From positions 570,048 to 626,976 of the forward strand of contig NZ_JH815192.1 in the NCBI RefSeq assembly GCF_000296405.1: 56,929 nt of DNA, in the 5' to 3' direction. This document shows positions 19,313 to 28,168 of the stretch, in pieces (position 1 is the stretch's first letter; the number at the start of each line of letters is the position of its first letter). The notes under the pieces were generated by a model. That model searched no databases. It was not told the DNA's origin and saw only the letters and a list, made by a program, of their open reading frames with translations. A program made the translations under genes and the position numbers. The DNA comes from Corynebacterium otitidis ATCC 51513. GTDB lineage: Bacteria > Actinomycetota > Actinomycetes > Mycobacteriales > Mycobacteriaceae.

Positions 19313-20845
19313 TCACGGCTGGTCGCGGCGGATGAACTCGCGGGCCGTCGTCGCGGAGACCGCCGCGAGCGGCACGCCCACCCCCGGCAGCGTCGACGAG
19401 CCCGCGAAGTACAGCCCCCGCGCCCGCCGGGAGCGCTGCCGGCCGCGCAGCAGCGCCGACTGGCCAAGAGTGTGCGCGAGGCCCAGCGCACCGCCGCGCC
19501 ACAGGTGGAACCGCCAGGCGTAGTCCCCGGGCCCGATGGTGCGCCGCACCGCGACCTCGGGCTCGAGGGGGCCGTCGCTCAGCCCCGCGCGCGCCAGCGC
19601 CGCGGAGACCCGCCCCACCGCGAGGTCCGCGATCTTTTCGACCCGCGGGTCGCCTCGGCCGGCCCGCCACGCGGAGCCCCGGCCGAGGGACGGGTCCGCG
19701 CGGGTGGGCACGAGGATAAACAGGGCGTCCCCGCCGGGCGGCGCGAAGCCCGGCTCCGTGGCGGTTGGTCTGGAGACATACACCGACTCCGAGGCGCCCA
19801 GCGCGCGCAGCCCCACAGCATGCCCGCGGGCGCCGCGGTAGACGGCGTCGAAGTCGCGCTGCCAGTCCGAGGCGAAACAGAAGGTGTGGTGGCTAAGCCT
19901 GGGCAGCGCGCGCGTTAAGCCCAGGAGCACGACGACCGCGCCGGGGCCGGGGTCGCGGCTTCGCCACCACGACTCGGGGTGCTCCGGCGGGGCGCCTTCA
20001 AGGAGCTCGTGCTCGGCGTGGTGCGCGTCCACGCAGGCGACGACCGCGTCGGCGGGGACGCGCTCCCCGCCGACGGTCACGCCGCGCACCCGCCCGGCGC
20101 GGGCGTCGATCGACTCGACCGGGCAGCGAAGGTGGATGCGCGCCCCGTGGCGCAGCGCGGCGCGCTCGAGGGCCGCGACGACCGCGCTAAATCCCCCGGC
20201 CGGGAAGTACACCCCCTCGGCGAGGTCCGCGTGGCTGAGCAGCCCGTAGAGCGCGGGCACGCGCTTCGGTTCCCCGGCGAGGAACACCGCCGGGTACTCG
20301 AGCGCCTGGCGAAGCAGCCGGTCGCCGGCCACCCGACCGGCCGCCGCCGCGAGCGAGGTTGCGAGCGCCGGCGCGAGCCGCGGGAGCGCCCGCGCCCCGG
20401 CGAGGAGGTCTGTGGGCCGGTCGAAGGCGGTGTAGAGGAAGTGCTCGACCGCGAGGCTGCGCAGCCGCCCGGCGCGCTCGAGGTAGGCCTCAAGCCGCGC
20501 GCCCGAGCCGGGCTCGCGGGCCTCGAAGGCCGCCGGCGCCCCGCCCGTGGTGAGAGTGAGGGTCTCTCCCCCGTCGCCGAGGATCCGGTAGGCCGGGTCC
20601 AGGCGATAAAGCGGGTGCTCGGCCTCGGTGCTGGTGCCCAGCTCCCGGTAGAGCCGCTCGAGGAGCTCGGGCAAAAGGTAGAAGCTGGGGCCGGTCTCGA
20701 AGCGGAAGCCGCCTGCCTCGAGGACCCCGGCGCGGCCGCCGACCTCGCCGGTGGCCTCGAAGACGTCGACGTCGTGGCCGTCGGCGGCGAGCAGCCCCGC
20801 CGCCGCAAGCCCCGCCACCCCGGCGCCGACGATAGAGATCCTCAC
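19313..20845 (-). CDS. crtI: Phytoene desaturase family protein (CrtI)
   Basis: 510 residues from GTG 20845, whose GTGA overlaps the TGA of crtB. The N-terminal FAD-binding motif GAGVAG is at residues 7-12, followed by EATGEVGGRAG; the C-terminal FAD motif is ARGLYFAGSSTLPGVGVPLAAVSA. CrtI enzymes introduce double bases-conjugating desaturations into phytoene, giving neurosporene or lycopene at the membrane. Only one desaturase is present here, whereas C. glutamicum has a split second copy at what I recall as the equivalent locus. No GGPP synthase or lycopene elongase/cyclase is in the window, so the end product is unknown. Confidence 0.9.
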   Translation of the reverse strand: MRISIVGAGVAGLAAAGLLAADGHDVDVFEATGEVGGRAGVLEAGGFRFETGPSFYLLPELLERLYRELGTSTEAEHPLYRLDPAYRILGDGGETLTLTTGGAPAAFEAREPGSGARLEAYLERAGRLRSLAVEHFLYTAFDRPTDLLAGARALPRLAPALATSLAAAAGRVAGDRLLRQALEYPAVFLAGEPKRVPALYGLLSHADLAEGVYFPAGGFSAVVAALERAALRHGARIHLRCPVESIDARAGRVRGVTVGGERVPADAVVACVDAHHAEHELLEGAPPEHPESWWRSRDPGPGAVVVLLGLTRALPRLSHHTFCFASDWQRDFDAVYRGARGHAVGLRALGASESVYVSRPTATEPGFAPPGGDALFILVPTRADPSLGRGSAWRAGRGDPRVEKIADLAVGRVSAALARAGLSDGPLEPEVAVRRTIGPGDYAWRFHLWRGGALGLAHTLGQSALLRGRQRSRRARGLYFAGSSTLPGVGVPLAAVSATTAREFIRRDQP

Positions 20846-21669
20846 GGCGCCACCCGCGAAAGCCACGCCTCGCGCGCCGCGATGCGGGCCTTCGCCGCGG
20901 CGGGCACGCTCACCCGGCGCTGGGAGATCTCCGCGACGCTGAGGCGCGAAAGCCGCCTCGCGAGCTCCTCGTAGAGCCCGGCGGCGACCCGCACCCCGAC
21001 GCGCGCGCGGCGCGGCAGCCGGGCCGCGGCAAGCCGCGCCGCCTCGAGGTCGCCCGTCGCCTCGGCGAGCAGCCGGTCCTTGTCCGAGTCGGTGAGCGCC
21101 CCGAGGTAGCTGCGGCCGAGCTCGCGCTCGTCGACCCCGAGGTCGCGCACGAAGTTGACGTACTGCAAAGCCCGCCCGAGGCGCCGCGCGTCCGCCTCGA
21201 GCTCGTGGTCGTTGGGCGGGCCCTCGAAGAACACCGCGAGGCACAGCAGGCCGACGGCCTCGGCGGAGCCGTAGACGTAGTCCTCGAGCTCCCCCTCGGC
21301 GAGCGGGGCCGGGTCGAGGTCGCGGGCCATGGAGCTAAAGAACGCCTCGAGCGGCTCGGCGGGTAAGGAGCAGCGCCGGGCGAGCTCCCCGAAGGCGTGG
21401 AGCACCGGGTCGGGCGAGAACTCCTCCCTGGGCGCGGCGAGCGCCCGGCGCCGGTAGTCGCTAAGCAGCGCGGCGCGCTCTTCTTCGGGCGCGGCGCCGT
21501 CGACGATCTCGTCGGCGACGCGCACCACCGCGTACAGGCAGGCGAGGTCCCCGCCGATGCGCCGCCCGCTGAGCCTCGCGGCGAGCCCGAAGCTCGTCGA
21601 GTAGCGGGCCATGATCGCCGCGGCGCTGCCGCGCGCGGCCTTGAGGTAGCGGCCCTTCGCGTCCGTCAC
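20842..21669 (-). CDS. crtB: Phytoene synthase (CrtB)
   Basis: 275 residues from GTG 21669. Both Asp-rich prenyl-diphosphate sites are recognisable: VVRVADEIVDG (about residues 48-58) and QYVNFVRDLGVDERELGRSYL further on. The ARYSTSFGLAARL segment near the start is the usual family opening. It condenses two geranylgeranyl diphosphates to phytoene. It overlaps crtI by 4 bases and starts 14 bases after the CMD/AhpD gene, so the crt pair is likely read at least partly from the upstream ABC operon. Confidence 0.92.
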   Translation of the reverse strand: MTDAKGRYLKAARGSAAAIMARYSTSFGLAARLSGRRIGGDLACLYAVVRVADEIVDGAAPEEERAALLSDYRRRALAAPREEFSPDPVLHAFGELARRCSLPAEPLEAFFSSMARDLDPAPLAEGELEDYVYGSAEAVGLLCLAVFFEGPPNDHELEADARRLGRALQYVNFVRDLGVDERELGRSYLGALTDSDKDRLLAEATGDLEAARLAAARLPRRARVGVRVAAGLYEELARRLSRLSVAEISQRRVSVPAAAKARIAAREAWLSRVAP

Positions 21670-21683
21670 GTGGGTCCGCGGCG

Positions 21684-22934
21684 CTACTGGTCGCGGTAGG
21701 GCCGGGGCACCTCGGGCTCGCCGAGGCCGAGCATGAGCCGGTTCGCCCAGTTGAAGAACGCCGCCGCGTTGACGATGTCGAGCACGTAGGTGGCATCCAC
21801 GTCGAGGTCCGCGAACTTCGTGACCGTGTCCTCGTCGAACTGCATGGGGCTCGTGGTGAGCGCGACGGCGGCGTCGCGCACCGCGTTCCACAGCGGGTCC
21901 GACAGGTCGGCGCGCACCCCGCGCTCCAGCAGGCTTTTGACCTCGTCCTCGCGGCCGGACTCCTCGATCGCGCGGCCGGCGTGCACCGACGCGCAGAAGG
22001 TGCAGCCGTTGTAGCGCGACACGACCGCGGCGGCGAGCTCCCGCTCGGCGCGGCCGGCGCCGCCCTCGGTGTTGTAGAAGATGTCGTTGTCGGTGAGCGT
22101 GCGCGCCTTGAGCGCGTCCGGGTCGCGCGCCAGCAGCCGGAAGTAGGGGTTCGCGGCCCGAGACGGCTCGACGAGCGCGTCGCGCTGCTTCTCGGTGAGC
22201 TCGTTTTCCGGGATCGGCTCGGCCCACGGCACCCAGCGCAGCGGGTGGGCGACGAACCGCTCCGGGGAGGCGATCCCGTCCGGCCGAGAGACCTCGAACG
22301 AGCCGCCCTCGCCGCCCCAGCGGGCCTCCTCGCCCTCGAGGCGGGCGGGCTCGTGGACCTCGGGCTGGCCGTTGATGACCTGCAGCGCGTGGATGACGCG
22401 CAGCTGGAAATTAAGGAAGGACACGAGCTGATACAGGCTCACCGCCTCGTCCAGCCCCCAGCCGCCGCGCGCGAGCCGGCCGAGCACCTCGGGCCGCGAG
22501 TCGCGCGGGTGGAAGGTGAGCAGGTGCGCCACGTCGAGCGCGGCGGCGAGCCGCTCCCCGAAGACGGCCGGGTCGTGGACCGCGACGCCGCCCGGCTCCG
22601 ACTCGCTGGTGAGCCCCGACTCCCGGTAGACGCCGTACGGCCCGCTCGAGCGGTCGCGCTCCGCCGCCTCGAGCACCGCGTCGCGCAGCTCGCGGTCCTC
22701 GACGTCGAGCATGAGCTCCGAGTAGTAGGTGCCCGCGGTGCGCACCTGCAAAACGGTCGCGACGTAGCTGCCTACCGCGAAGCGTTCCCCGTGGCTGAAC
22801 GTGCCCGGCTCGTCGGGCTGCATGAGCGCGTAGAAGCTCTCCTGCGCGTTGTCGACCGCGGCCGGCCGCTCGAGGCGCACCCCCGCGAGCGGGCTGTCCG
22901 GGTTGACGTTGGCAAGCAGGTTGATGAAGTCCAC
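21684..22934 (-). CDS. CMD domain / alkylhydroperoxidase (AhpD) domain fusion protein
   Basis: 416 residues from GTG 22934, which has AAGGGAG 7 bases upstream; a GTG at 22964 is an alternative. The C-terminal half is an AhpD-like domain whose catalytic thiol motif reads CTFCASVH (Cys-x2-Cys-x3-His), followed by the family's MQFDEDTVTKFADLDVDATYVLDIVNAAAFFNWANRL segment. The N-terminal half (about 1-200) is a second, cysteine-poor CMD-like domain. This matches, from memory, the TIGRFAM pair 'CMD domain protein, Avi_7170' and 'alkylhydroperoxidase domain protein, Avi_7169', known next to peptide-type ABC transporters. The thiols suggest a peroxidase or thiol redox role on an imported compound; the substrate is unknown. 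Confidence 0.85.
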   Translation of the reverse strand: MDFINLLANVNPDSPLAGVRLERPAAVDNAQESFYALMQPDEPGTFSHGERFAVGSYVATVLQVRTAGTYYSELMLDVEDRELRDAVLEAAERDRSSGPYGVYRESGLTSESEPGGVAVHDPAVFGERLAAALDVAHLLTFHPRDSRPEVLGRLARGGWGLDEAVSLYQLVSFLNFQLRVIHALQVINGQPEVHEPARLEGEEARWGGEGGSFEVSRPDGIASPERFVAHPLRWVPWAEPIPENELTEKQRDALVEPSRAANPYFRLLARDPDALKARTLTDNDIFYNTEGGAGRAERELAAAVVSRYNGCTFCASVHAGRAIEESGREDEVKSLLERGVRADLSDPLWNAVRDAAVALTTSPMQFDEDTVTKFADLDVDATYVLDIVNAAAFFNWANRLMLGLGEPEVPRPYRDQ

Positions 22935-23013
22935 CTCGCCGGCTCCCTTCCTAAACACACTCACTTCGCTCGCCCGGCCCCGCGGCTCCGCCAGGGCCCG
23001 GGCGCCCCGGCTC

Positions 23014-24639
23014 CTAGAGGCCGAGGTTCAGGCCCCCACTACGGTACCGCGCCCCGGGGATCGCCTCGAGCAACAGAGACGTGTGCGGCGAGGACGGGTT
23101 ACCGAAGACCTCCTCGACGGGGCCCTGTTCGACGGCGCGGCCCCGGTGCATGACGGTGACGCTATCGGCGATGTCGCGCACCACCGCCAAGTCGTGCGAG
23201 ATGAACAGCGAGGTCAACCCGAGCTCCCGGTTGAGCCGGCCCAGCAGCTTAAGGATCTGCGCCTGCACCGTGACGTCCAGGGCGGAGACCGCCTCGTCGA
23301 AGACGATGAGCTCGGGCTCCACGACGATCGCCCGCGCGATCGCGACGCGCTGGCGCTGCCCGCCGGAGAGCTCCCCCGGGCGGCGCGACGCGAGCGCCGG
23401 GTCGAGCGCGACCTGCTCGAGGGCCTCCCCGGCGCGCGCCAGCGCCTCCCTCTTGCCCAGGCCCTTCAGGTTGCGCAGCGGCTCCGCGACGATGTGGCCG
23501 ATCCGCTGCCTCGGGTCGAGCGAGGAGTACGGGTTCTGGTAGACGAGCTGCACCCGGCCGCGCAGGCTCCGCAGCCCCGCCCGATCGAGGCCGGTGACCT
23601 CGGTATCCCCGATCTGTACCGAGCCCGCGGTGGGGCGCCTAAAGCCCGCGACCGCCCGGGCTAGCGTCGACTTCCCCGAGCCGGACTCCCCCACCACCGC
23701 GTGGGTGTGGCCCCTTGGCACCTCGAGGGAGACCCCGCCGAGCGCCTGGAAGTCCCCGAAGCGCTGCTCCAACCCGGAAACCTTCAGCAGCGGCTCGCCC
23801 TCAGCCTCGGGCGGGGTGCCCTTTGCCGGCCGGTCGACCGCGAGCGAGGGCGCGTCGGCGAGCAGCCGGCGCGAGTAGTCGTCCTCCGGGTCGGTGAGCA
23901 CGCGCTGCGCGACGCCCGACTCGACGACGCGGCCCTCGTGCATGACCGCGATGCGGTCCGCGCGGTCCCCCGCCACGGCGAGGTCGTGGGTGATGAAGAG
24001 GATGCCCACCCCGAGGCGCTCGCGCATCCGGTCGAGCAGGTCGAGGATCGTGCGCTGCACCGTGACGTCGAGCGCGGAGGTCGCCTCGTCGGCGATGAGC
24101 AGCGCCGGGTCGAGCGCCACCGCGCCGGCGATGAGCGCGCGCTGCTTCATGCCCCCGGAGAGCTCGTGCGGGTACTGGGCGGCGCGGCGCTTCGGGTCGT
24201 CGATGCCCACCTCGCCGAGCAGCTCGACGACTCGTTCGAGGCGCTGCCGGCGGCTTAAATCGGTGTGCAGGGCGAGCGCCTCGCCCACCGAGTCGCCGAT
24301 GGTGCGCACCGGGTTGAGCGAGTTGTTCGGGTCCTGCGGGATGAGGCCCACGACCGGTCCGCGCAGCCTGCGCCACTGCTTCTCCGGCAGCCGCGTGACG
24401 TCCCGGCCCTCGAGGCGGATCGCGCCGCCGGCGATCGTCGCGTTGGGCGCAAGCAGCCCCGTCGCGGCCCTGGCGGTCGTCGACTTCCCGGAGCCGGACT
24501 CCCCGACGATCGCGGTGAGCTGCCCGCGCGCCACGGTGGCGCTCGCGCCGCGCACCGCGGTGATCTCGCCGCCGCGGGTGCGGTAGGTGACGGTGAGGTC
24601 GTCGATCTCGAGCAGGGGCTGATCGGTCGCGTCGCTCAT
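23014..24639 (-). CDS. Fused double ATPase of a peptide/nickel-type ABC importer (DppD-DppF fusion)
   Basis: 541 residues from ATG 24639, overlapping the permease stop by 4 bases (ATGA). Two complete ATPase units are visible. The first has Walker A GESGSGKSTT (about residues 46-55), signature LSGGMKQR and Walker B ALLIADEATSALD. The second has GESGSGKSTLARA, LSGGQRQR and LIVFDEAVSALD. Normally two separate proteins (DppD and DppF) form the heterodimer; here both are in one chain, as in GsiA-type importers. It energises uptake through the two permeases just upstream. Confidence 0.93.
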   Translation of the reverse strand: MSDATDQPLLEIDDLTVTYRTRGGEITAVRGASATVARGQLTAIVGESGSGKSTTARAATGLLAPNATIAGGAIRLEGRDVTRLPEKQWRRLRGPVVGLIPQDPNNSLNPVRTIGDSVGEALALHTDLSRRQRLERVVELLGEVGIDDPKRRAAQYPHELSGGMKQRALIAGAVALDPALLIADEATSALDVTVQRTILDLLDRMRERLGVGILFITHDLAVAGDRADRIAVMHEGRVVESGVAQRVLTDPEDDYSRRLLADAPSLAVDRPAKGTPPEAEGEPLLKVSGLEQRFGDFQALGGVSLEVPRGHTHAVVGESGSGKSTLARAVAGFRRPTAGSVQIGDTEVTGLDRAGLRSLRGRVQLVYQNPYSSLDPRQRIGHIVAEPLRNLKGLGKREALARAGEALEQVALDPALASRRPGELSGGQRQRVAIARAIVVEPELIVFDEAVSALDVTVQAQILKLLGRLNRELGLTSLFISHDLAVVRDIADSVTVMHRGRAVEQGPVEEVFGNPSSPHTSLLLEAIPGARYRSGGLNLGL

Positions 24640-25505
24640 CGGTAGCCCTCCTGGATCCGCTGGCTCAAGTGGTTGGCGGCGACGACGACGGCGACAATGA
24701 CGAGCCCGGGCAGGATCGTCAGCCACCACGCGGTCGCGATGTGGTCGCGGGCCTCGGCGATGAGCAGCCCCCACTCGGGCGTGGGCGGCGGCGCGCCGTA
24801 GCCGAGGAAGCCCAGGGTCGCGAGCTGCAGCAGCGCCGAGCCGAACTGCACGGCGGCGAGCCCGATGACCGGGGCGAGCGAGTTGGGCAGGATGTGGCGG
24901 ACAAGCACCTGCCCCCTGCTCGCCCCGGAGCCGTAGGCGGCCTCGACGAAGTCGCTCGCCGCCACACCCAGCACCTGGGAGCGCGCGAGCCTGGCGAACG
25001 TCGCCACCGACGTCACGCCCACGGCGAGCGCCGCGTTCCACGTCCCGAAGCCGAGCAGGATGATGACGCTCAAGCTAAGAAGCAGGGAGGGCACGGCGAG
25101 CAGCACGTCGACCGCGCGCATGATCACCGCGTCGACCCAGCCCCGCGCGCTGCCGGCGACAGCGCCGAGCAGGGTGCCGGCGACAAGCCCCACGGCGACG
25201 GCGGTGACTGCGCCGAGCAGCGACTCGCGCGCCCCGTAGACGACGCGGGTGTAGAGGTCGCGGCCCACGGCGTCGGTGCCGAACCAGTTCTCCAGGCTCG
25301 GCGCGGCGAGCGGCTCGTGGCTGCCGACCGTGGGGTCCTGGCTGGTAAACAGCCCCGGGGCGAGCGCCGCGGCGAGCGCGACGATAAGCACCGCGGCGGC
25401 GACGGCCGTGCCGGCCCCGCCCCCGATGCCCCGGGCGAGGCCGCGGGCCCCGCGGGAGGTGGCGCGGCCGCGGCCGGGGCGGGCGGCGTGAAGGAGTGCG
25501 GTCAT
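24636..25505 (-). CDS. ABC importer permease, DppC/OppC type
   Basis: 289 residues. A cytoplasmic basic N-terminus is followed by a helix (TAVAAAVLIVALAAALAPGLF). The DppC-type periplasmic motif NWFGTDAVGRDLYTRVVYGARESL comes next, and then five more helices. The ATPase-coupling EAA loop reads EAAYGSGASRGQVLVRHILPN. Overlaps both neighbours by 4 bases, so translation is coupled along the operon. Confidence 0.94.
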   Translation of the reverse strand: MTALLHAARPGRGRATSRGARGLARGIGGGAGTAVAAAVLIVALAAALAPGLFTSQDPTVGSHEPLAAPSLENWFGTDAVGRDLYTRVVYGARESLLGAVTAVAVGLVAGTLLGAVAGSARGWVDAVIMRAVDVLLAVPSLLLSLSVIILLGFGTWNAALAVGVTSVATFARLARSQVLGVAASDFVEAAYGSGASRGQVLVRHILPNSLAPVIGLAAVQFGSALLQLATLGFLGYGAPPPTPEWGLLIAEARDHIATAWWLTILPGLVIVAVVVAANHLSQRIQEGYR

Positions 25506-26443
25506 AGGGTGCTCGGCCTCCTCACCCTCGCGTCAAGCAGCGGGTAGAGCAGGTCGACGACGAGGTTGATGACGATGTAGGCGAAGGCGGCGATGACGAC
25601 CACCGCCATGAGGACCGGGGTGTCGCGGTTGGCGACCGCCTCGACGGTGAGGCGGCCCACCCCGTCGATGCCGAAGACCTCCTCGACGACGACGGTGCCG
25701 CCGACGAGCTCCCCGAAGAGCAGGCCGGCCATGGTCACCGCGGGCAGGAGCGCGGCGCGCGCCACCGAGCGGAAGAACAGCCAGGCCCGGCCCGCGCCGC
25801 GGGCACGGGTCACCGCGACGTGCGGCTCGCGGTAGACCTCGTCGACGGAGCGGATGAACACCTGCGCCAGCGGACCGGCGATCGGCAGGCTGAGAGCGAC
25901 GGTGGGCATGAGGTAGCGCTGCCACGGCTCGGGGTTGATGACCGGCACCCAGCCGAGCTGGAAGGACAGCACCTGGATGAGCACGATCGCGATGAGGAAC
26001 AGCGGCACCGACACCACGAGCGGCGGCAGGGCGCGCGCCGCGGAGCGCAGCCACGCGGCCTGGGGCAGCGCCGCCGCGAGCGTGAGCCCGAGCGCCAGCG
26101 CCACCGCCACGACGAACGCGAGCCCCGCGAGCGCGAGCGTGGCGGGCAGGTTCTCCGCCAACAGCGTGGTGACCTGGGTGCCGGTCTGCACCGAGTAGCC
26201 CCAGTCGCCGGTGAGGAACCCGACAAGCGTCACGAAGAACTGCACGACGACCGGCCGGTCGAGGCCCATCGAGCGGCGGATCTCCTCGAGCTCCGCGTCG
26301 CTTAAGCCCAGCTCGTCGGAGCCGAAGCGCGCGGTCACCGCGTCCGAGGGCAGCGCGTGGAGCAGCACGAACGCGAGCGTGAACGCCGCGATCAGGACGA
26401 CGAGCGACTGCCCCACCCGCCGCCACGCGGCCCGCGCGGTCAC
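25502..26443 (-). CDS. ABC importer permease, DppB/OppB type
   Basis: 313 residues from GTG 26443. The first helix (LVVLIAAFTLAFVLLHALP) is followed by the DppB extracytoplasmic segment and the usual further helices. The SVDEVYREPHVAVTRARGAG stretch is the EAA coupling loop, and the C-terminal VVVEEVFGIDGVGRL / ANRDTPVLMAVVVIAAFAYI is characteristic of OppB-type permeases. It forms the channel with the DppC-type protein. GTGA overlap with the binding-protein gene. Confidence 0.94.
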   Translation of the reverse strand: MTARAAWRRVGQSLVVLIAAFTLAFVLLHALPSDAVTARFGSDELGLSDAELEEIRRSMGLDRPVVVQFFVTLVGFLTGDWGYSVQTGTQVTTLLAENLPATLALAGLAFVVAVALALGLTLAAALPQAAWLRSAARALPPLVVSVPLFLIAIVLIQVLSFQLGWVPVINPEPWQRYLMPTVALSLPIAGPLAQVFIRSVDEVYREPHVAVTRARGAGRAWLFFRSVARAALLPAVTMAGLLFGELVGGTVVVEEVFGIDGVGRLTVEAVANRDTPVLMAVVVIAAFAYIVINLVVDLLYPLLDARVRRPSTL

Positions 26444-28086
26444 TGCGCGCTCCTTTCGGCCTCGTCGACGGTGACCTCGTAGAAGTTGGGCCGGCCGATT
26501 GACTCGTCGCTTAATCCCTCGATGCCCGGCGCGACCGCGTAGACGACCGGCTCCTCGAAGAGCGGGAGGATGTAGGCGTTCTCCGTGAGGTGGTCCTGGA
26601 CCTTTCCGGTGATCTCGGCGCGGCGCTCGAGGTCCGGCTCCGCGGTGACGGCCTCGAGGAGGCGCTGGAGCTCCGGGTCGGCGGGCTCGTCGCCGCCGTC
26701 CGCGTCGTTGAGCAGGGCGTTTCTCTTGTCCCGGTGGTAGAGCGAGACGATGACGTCGAAGTCGGCGCGGCCGACCATGGTGTGGCGCAGCTGGATCTTC
26801 TCCTTGTCCTTCGAGTCGGAGTCCTGGGCGGCCTGGTCGCCCGGGTTGAGGTGGAGGCCCACCCCGATGCGGGCGAGCTGCTCCTGGATCTTCGTGACGA
26901 CCTCCCGGGAGCGGGGCTGGGGCAGCGCCTCGTTGATGGTGAACTCGAGGGTCTCGCCGTCCTTCTCGCGCAGGCCGCCGCCCTGCCTGGTCCAGCCGGC
27001 CTCGTCGAGGAGCCGCTCGGCGAGCTCCGGGTCGTAGGTATAGGCGCCTTCCTGCTCCTTGTAGCCGGCGGCGGTGCGCGCCATGGCGGACGCGGCGAGC
27101 GGGTAGGAGTCCGAGAAGAGCGTGTAGAGCACCTCCTCGCGGTCGATCGCGGCGATGAGAGCGCGGCGCACCCTGATGTCCTGCAGCTTCGGGTGGGTGA
27201 AGCGGAAGGCGATCTGGTTGTTCATCCCGTTGGTGCCGTAGGCCTGCACGTCGACCCCGTACTCCTCGAGCAGCGGCTCCTCGGGAGCGGGGATCTCCCG
27301 GGCGATGTCCGCCTGCCCGGAGCGCACCGCCCCGACGCGCACGGAGTCCTCGGCGGCGAACACGTAGTGCACCTCGTCGATCTCCGGGCGGCCGGAGTGG
27401 TCGCGGGCCTCGGGCGCCCAGTCGTAGTCGTCGCGGGCACGCAAAACGAGGCGGGTGCCCAGGTCCTCCTCGGCGACGACGAACGGGCCGGTGGCCACGA
27501 CGTTGGTGGCGTTGCCCGGCCCGAAGCCCTCGCTGTCGAAGTCGAGCGTCTCGTCGGAGAGGATGCCCGCGTTGAACGAGCTCGTCGCCTGCACGAAGCC
27601 CGGCTCCGGCTTGTCGAAGTGGAAGCGCACGGTGTGGTCGTCGAGGACCTCGCCGTGGGAGTAGTTGGTGATCTGCTCCGAGCCGGACAGGGTGCGCGAG
27701 TCGTCGCCGTCGGCGAAGAGGTCGAAGTTCTTCACGACCGTCTCGGGCGTGAGCGGCGACCCGTCGGAGAACGTCACGTCGTCCCTAATCGTGAAGGTGA
27801 ACTCGGTGGCGTCGTCGTTGACCTCCGGGAGGTCGGTCGCGAGCCACGGGTGCAGCTCGAGGGTCTCCGGGTCCTGGTAGAGCAGCCGGTCGGCGATGTT
27901 GTTGACGACCGCACCGTTGGGGTAGAAGCCCGCCTCCGGCGGGTAGAGCGTCCTGAAGAACTGCGGCTCGAGGTAGGTGATCGCCACCGCTCCAGACCCC
28001 TCGTCGGGGGCGGCGCAGCCGCCCGCGAGAAGGGACCCCGCGGCGGTGATGGCCACGGCCGCCCGCGCCGACTCGGATCTCAGCAT
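26440..28086 (-). CDS. Extracellular solute-binding lipoprotein of the peptide/nickel family (SBP_bac_5)
   Basis: 548 residues from ATG 28086. The frame runs on to 28122, but only this start gives a clean signal: basic MLRSESAR, hydrophobic core, and lipobox AGGC with Cys24 as the lipidated residue. The mature part shows SBP_bac_5 features such as LLYQDPETLELHPWLATDLPEV, DDVTFSDGSPLTPETVVKNF and DIRVRRALIAAIDREEVLYTLF. First gene of a tightly overlapping operon with DppB, DppC, DppDF and the CMD/AhpD protein; it likely belongs to the binding-protein group that TIGRFAM ties to such clusters (KPN_01854). The ligand is unknown. An McbR-like site lies 17-32 bases upstream of its start. Confidence 0.92.
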   Translation of the reverse strand: MLRSESARAAVAITAAGSLLAGGCAAPDEGSGAVAITYLEPQFFRTLYPPEAGFYPNGAVVNNIADRLLYQDPETLELHPWLATDLPEVNDDATEFTFTIRDDVTFSDGSPLTPETVVKNFDLFADGDDSRTLSGSEQITNYSHGEVLDDHTVRFHFDKPEPGFVQATSSFNAGILSDETLDFDSEGFGPGNATNVVATGPFVVAEEDLGTRLVLRARDDYDWAPEARDHSGRPEIDEVHYVFAAEDSVRVGAVRSGQADIAREIPAPEEPLLEEYGVDVQAYGTNGMNNQIAFRFTHPKLQDIRVRRALIAAIDREEVLYTLFSDSYPLAASAMARTAAGYKEQEGAYTYDPELAERLLDEAGWTRQGGGLREKDGETLEFTINEALPQPRSREVVTKIQEQLARIGVGLHLNPGDQAAQDSDSKDKEKIQLRHTMVGRADFDVIVSLYHRDKRNALLNDADGGDEPADPELQRLLEAVTAEPDLERRAEITGKVQDHLTENAYILPLFEEPVVYAVAPGIEGLSDESIGRPNFYEVTVDEAERSAQ

Positions 28087-28102
28087 GCCGGTAGTTGTAG
28101 TA

Positions 28103-28118
28103 CAGACTATCCGGTCTA
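28103..28118. promoter_or_regulatory. McbR-like operator in the divergent promoter
   Basis: CAGAC-TATCCG-GTCTA matches 9 of 10 fixed bases of the published C. glutamicum McbR operator TAGAC-N6-GTCTA. It sits between the binding-lipoprotein gene (minus) and the FAD/NAD(P) protein gene (plus). An overlapping exact dyad CGGTCT-N4-AGACCG lies at 28112-28127 and another CGGTCTAT half-site at 28135-28142. McbR represses sulfur-assimilation genes and is relieved by S-adenosylhomocysteine. Binding here is inferred from the motif only. Confidence 0.6.
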
Positions 28119-28168
28119 TCAAGACCGTTCACTGCGGTCTATTTTCAGGCGGCTGTAAGCTGACTGCC

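Noticed and set aside
26590..28158. 522-residue plus-strand frame opposite the binding-lipoprotein gene
   Set aside because: Val/Arg/Gly/Leu-biased shadow; the real gene carries a lipobox and SBP_bac_5 motifs.
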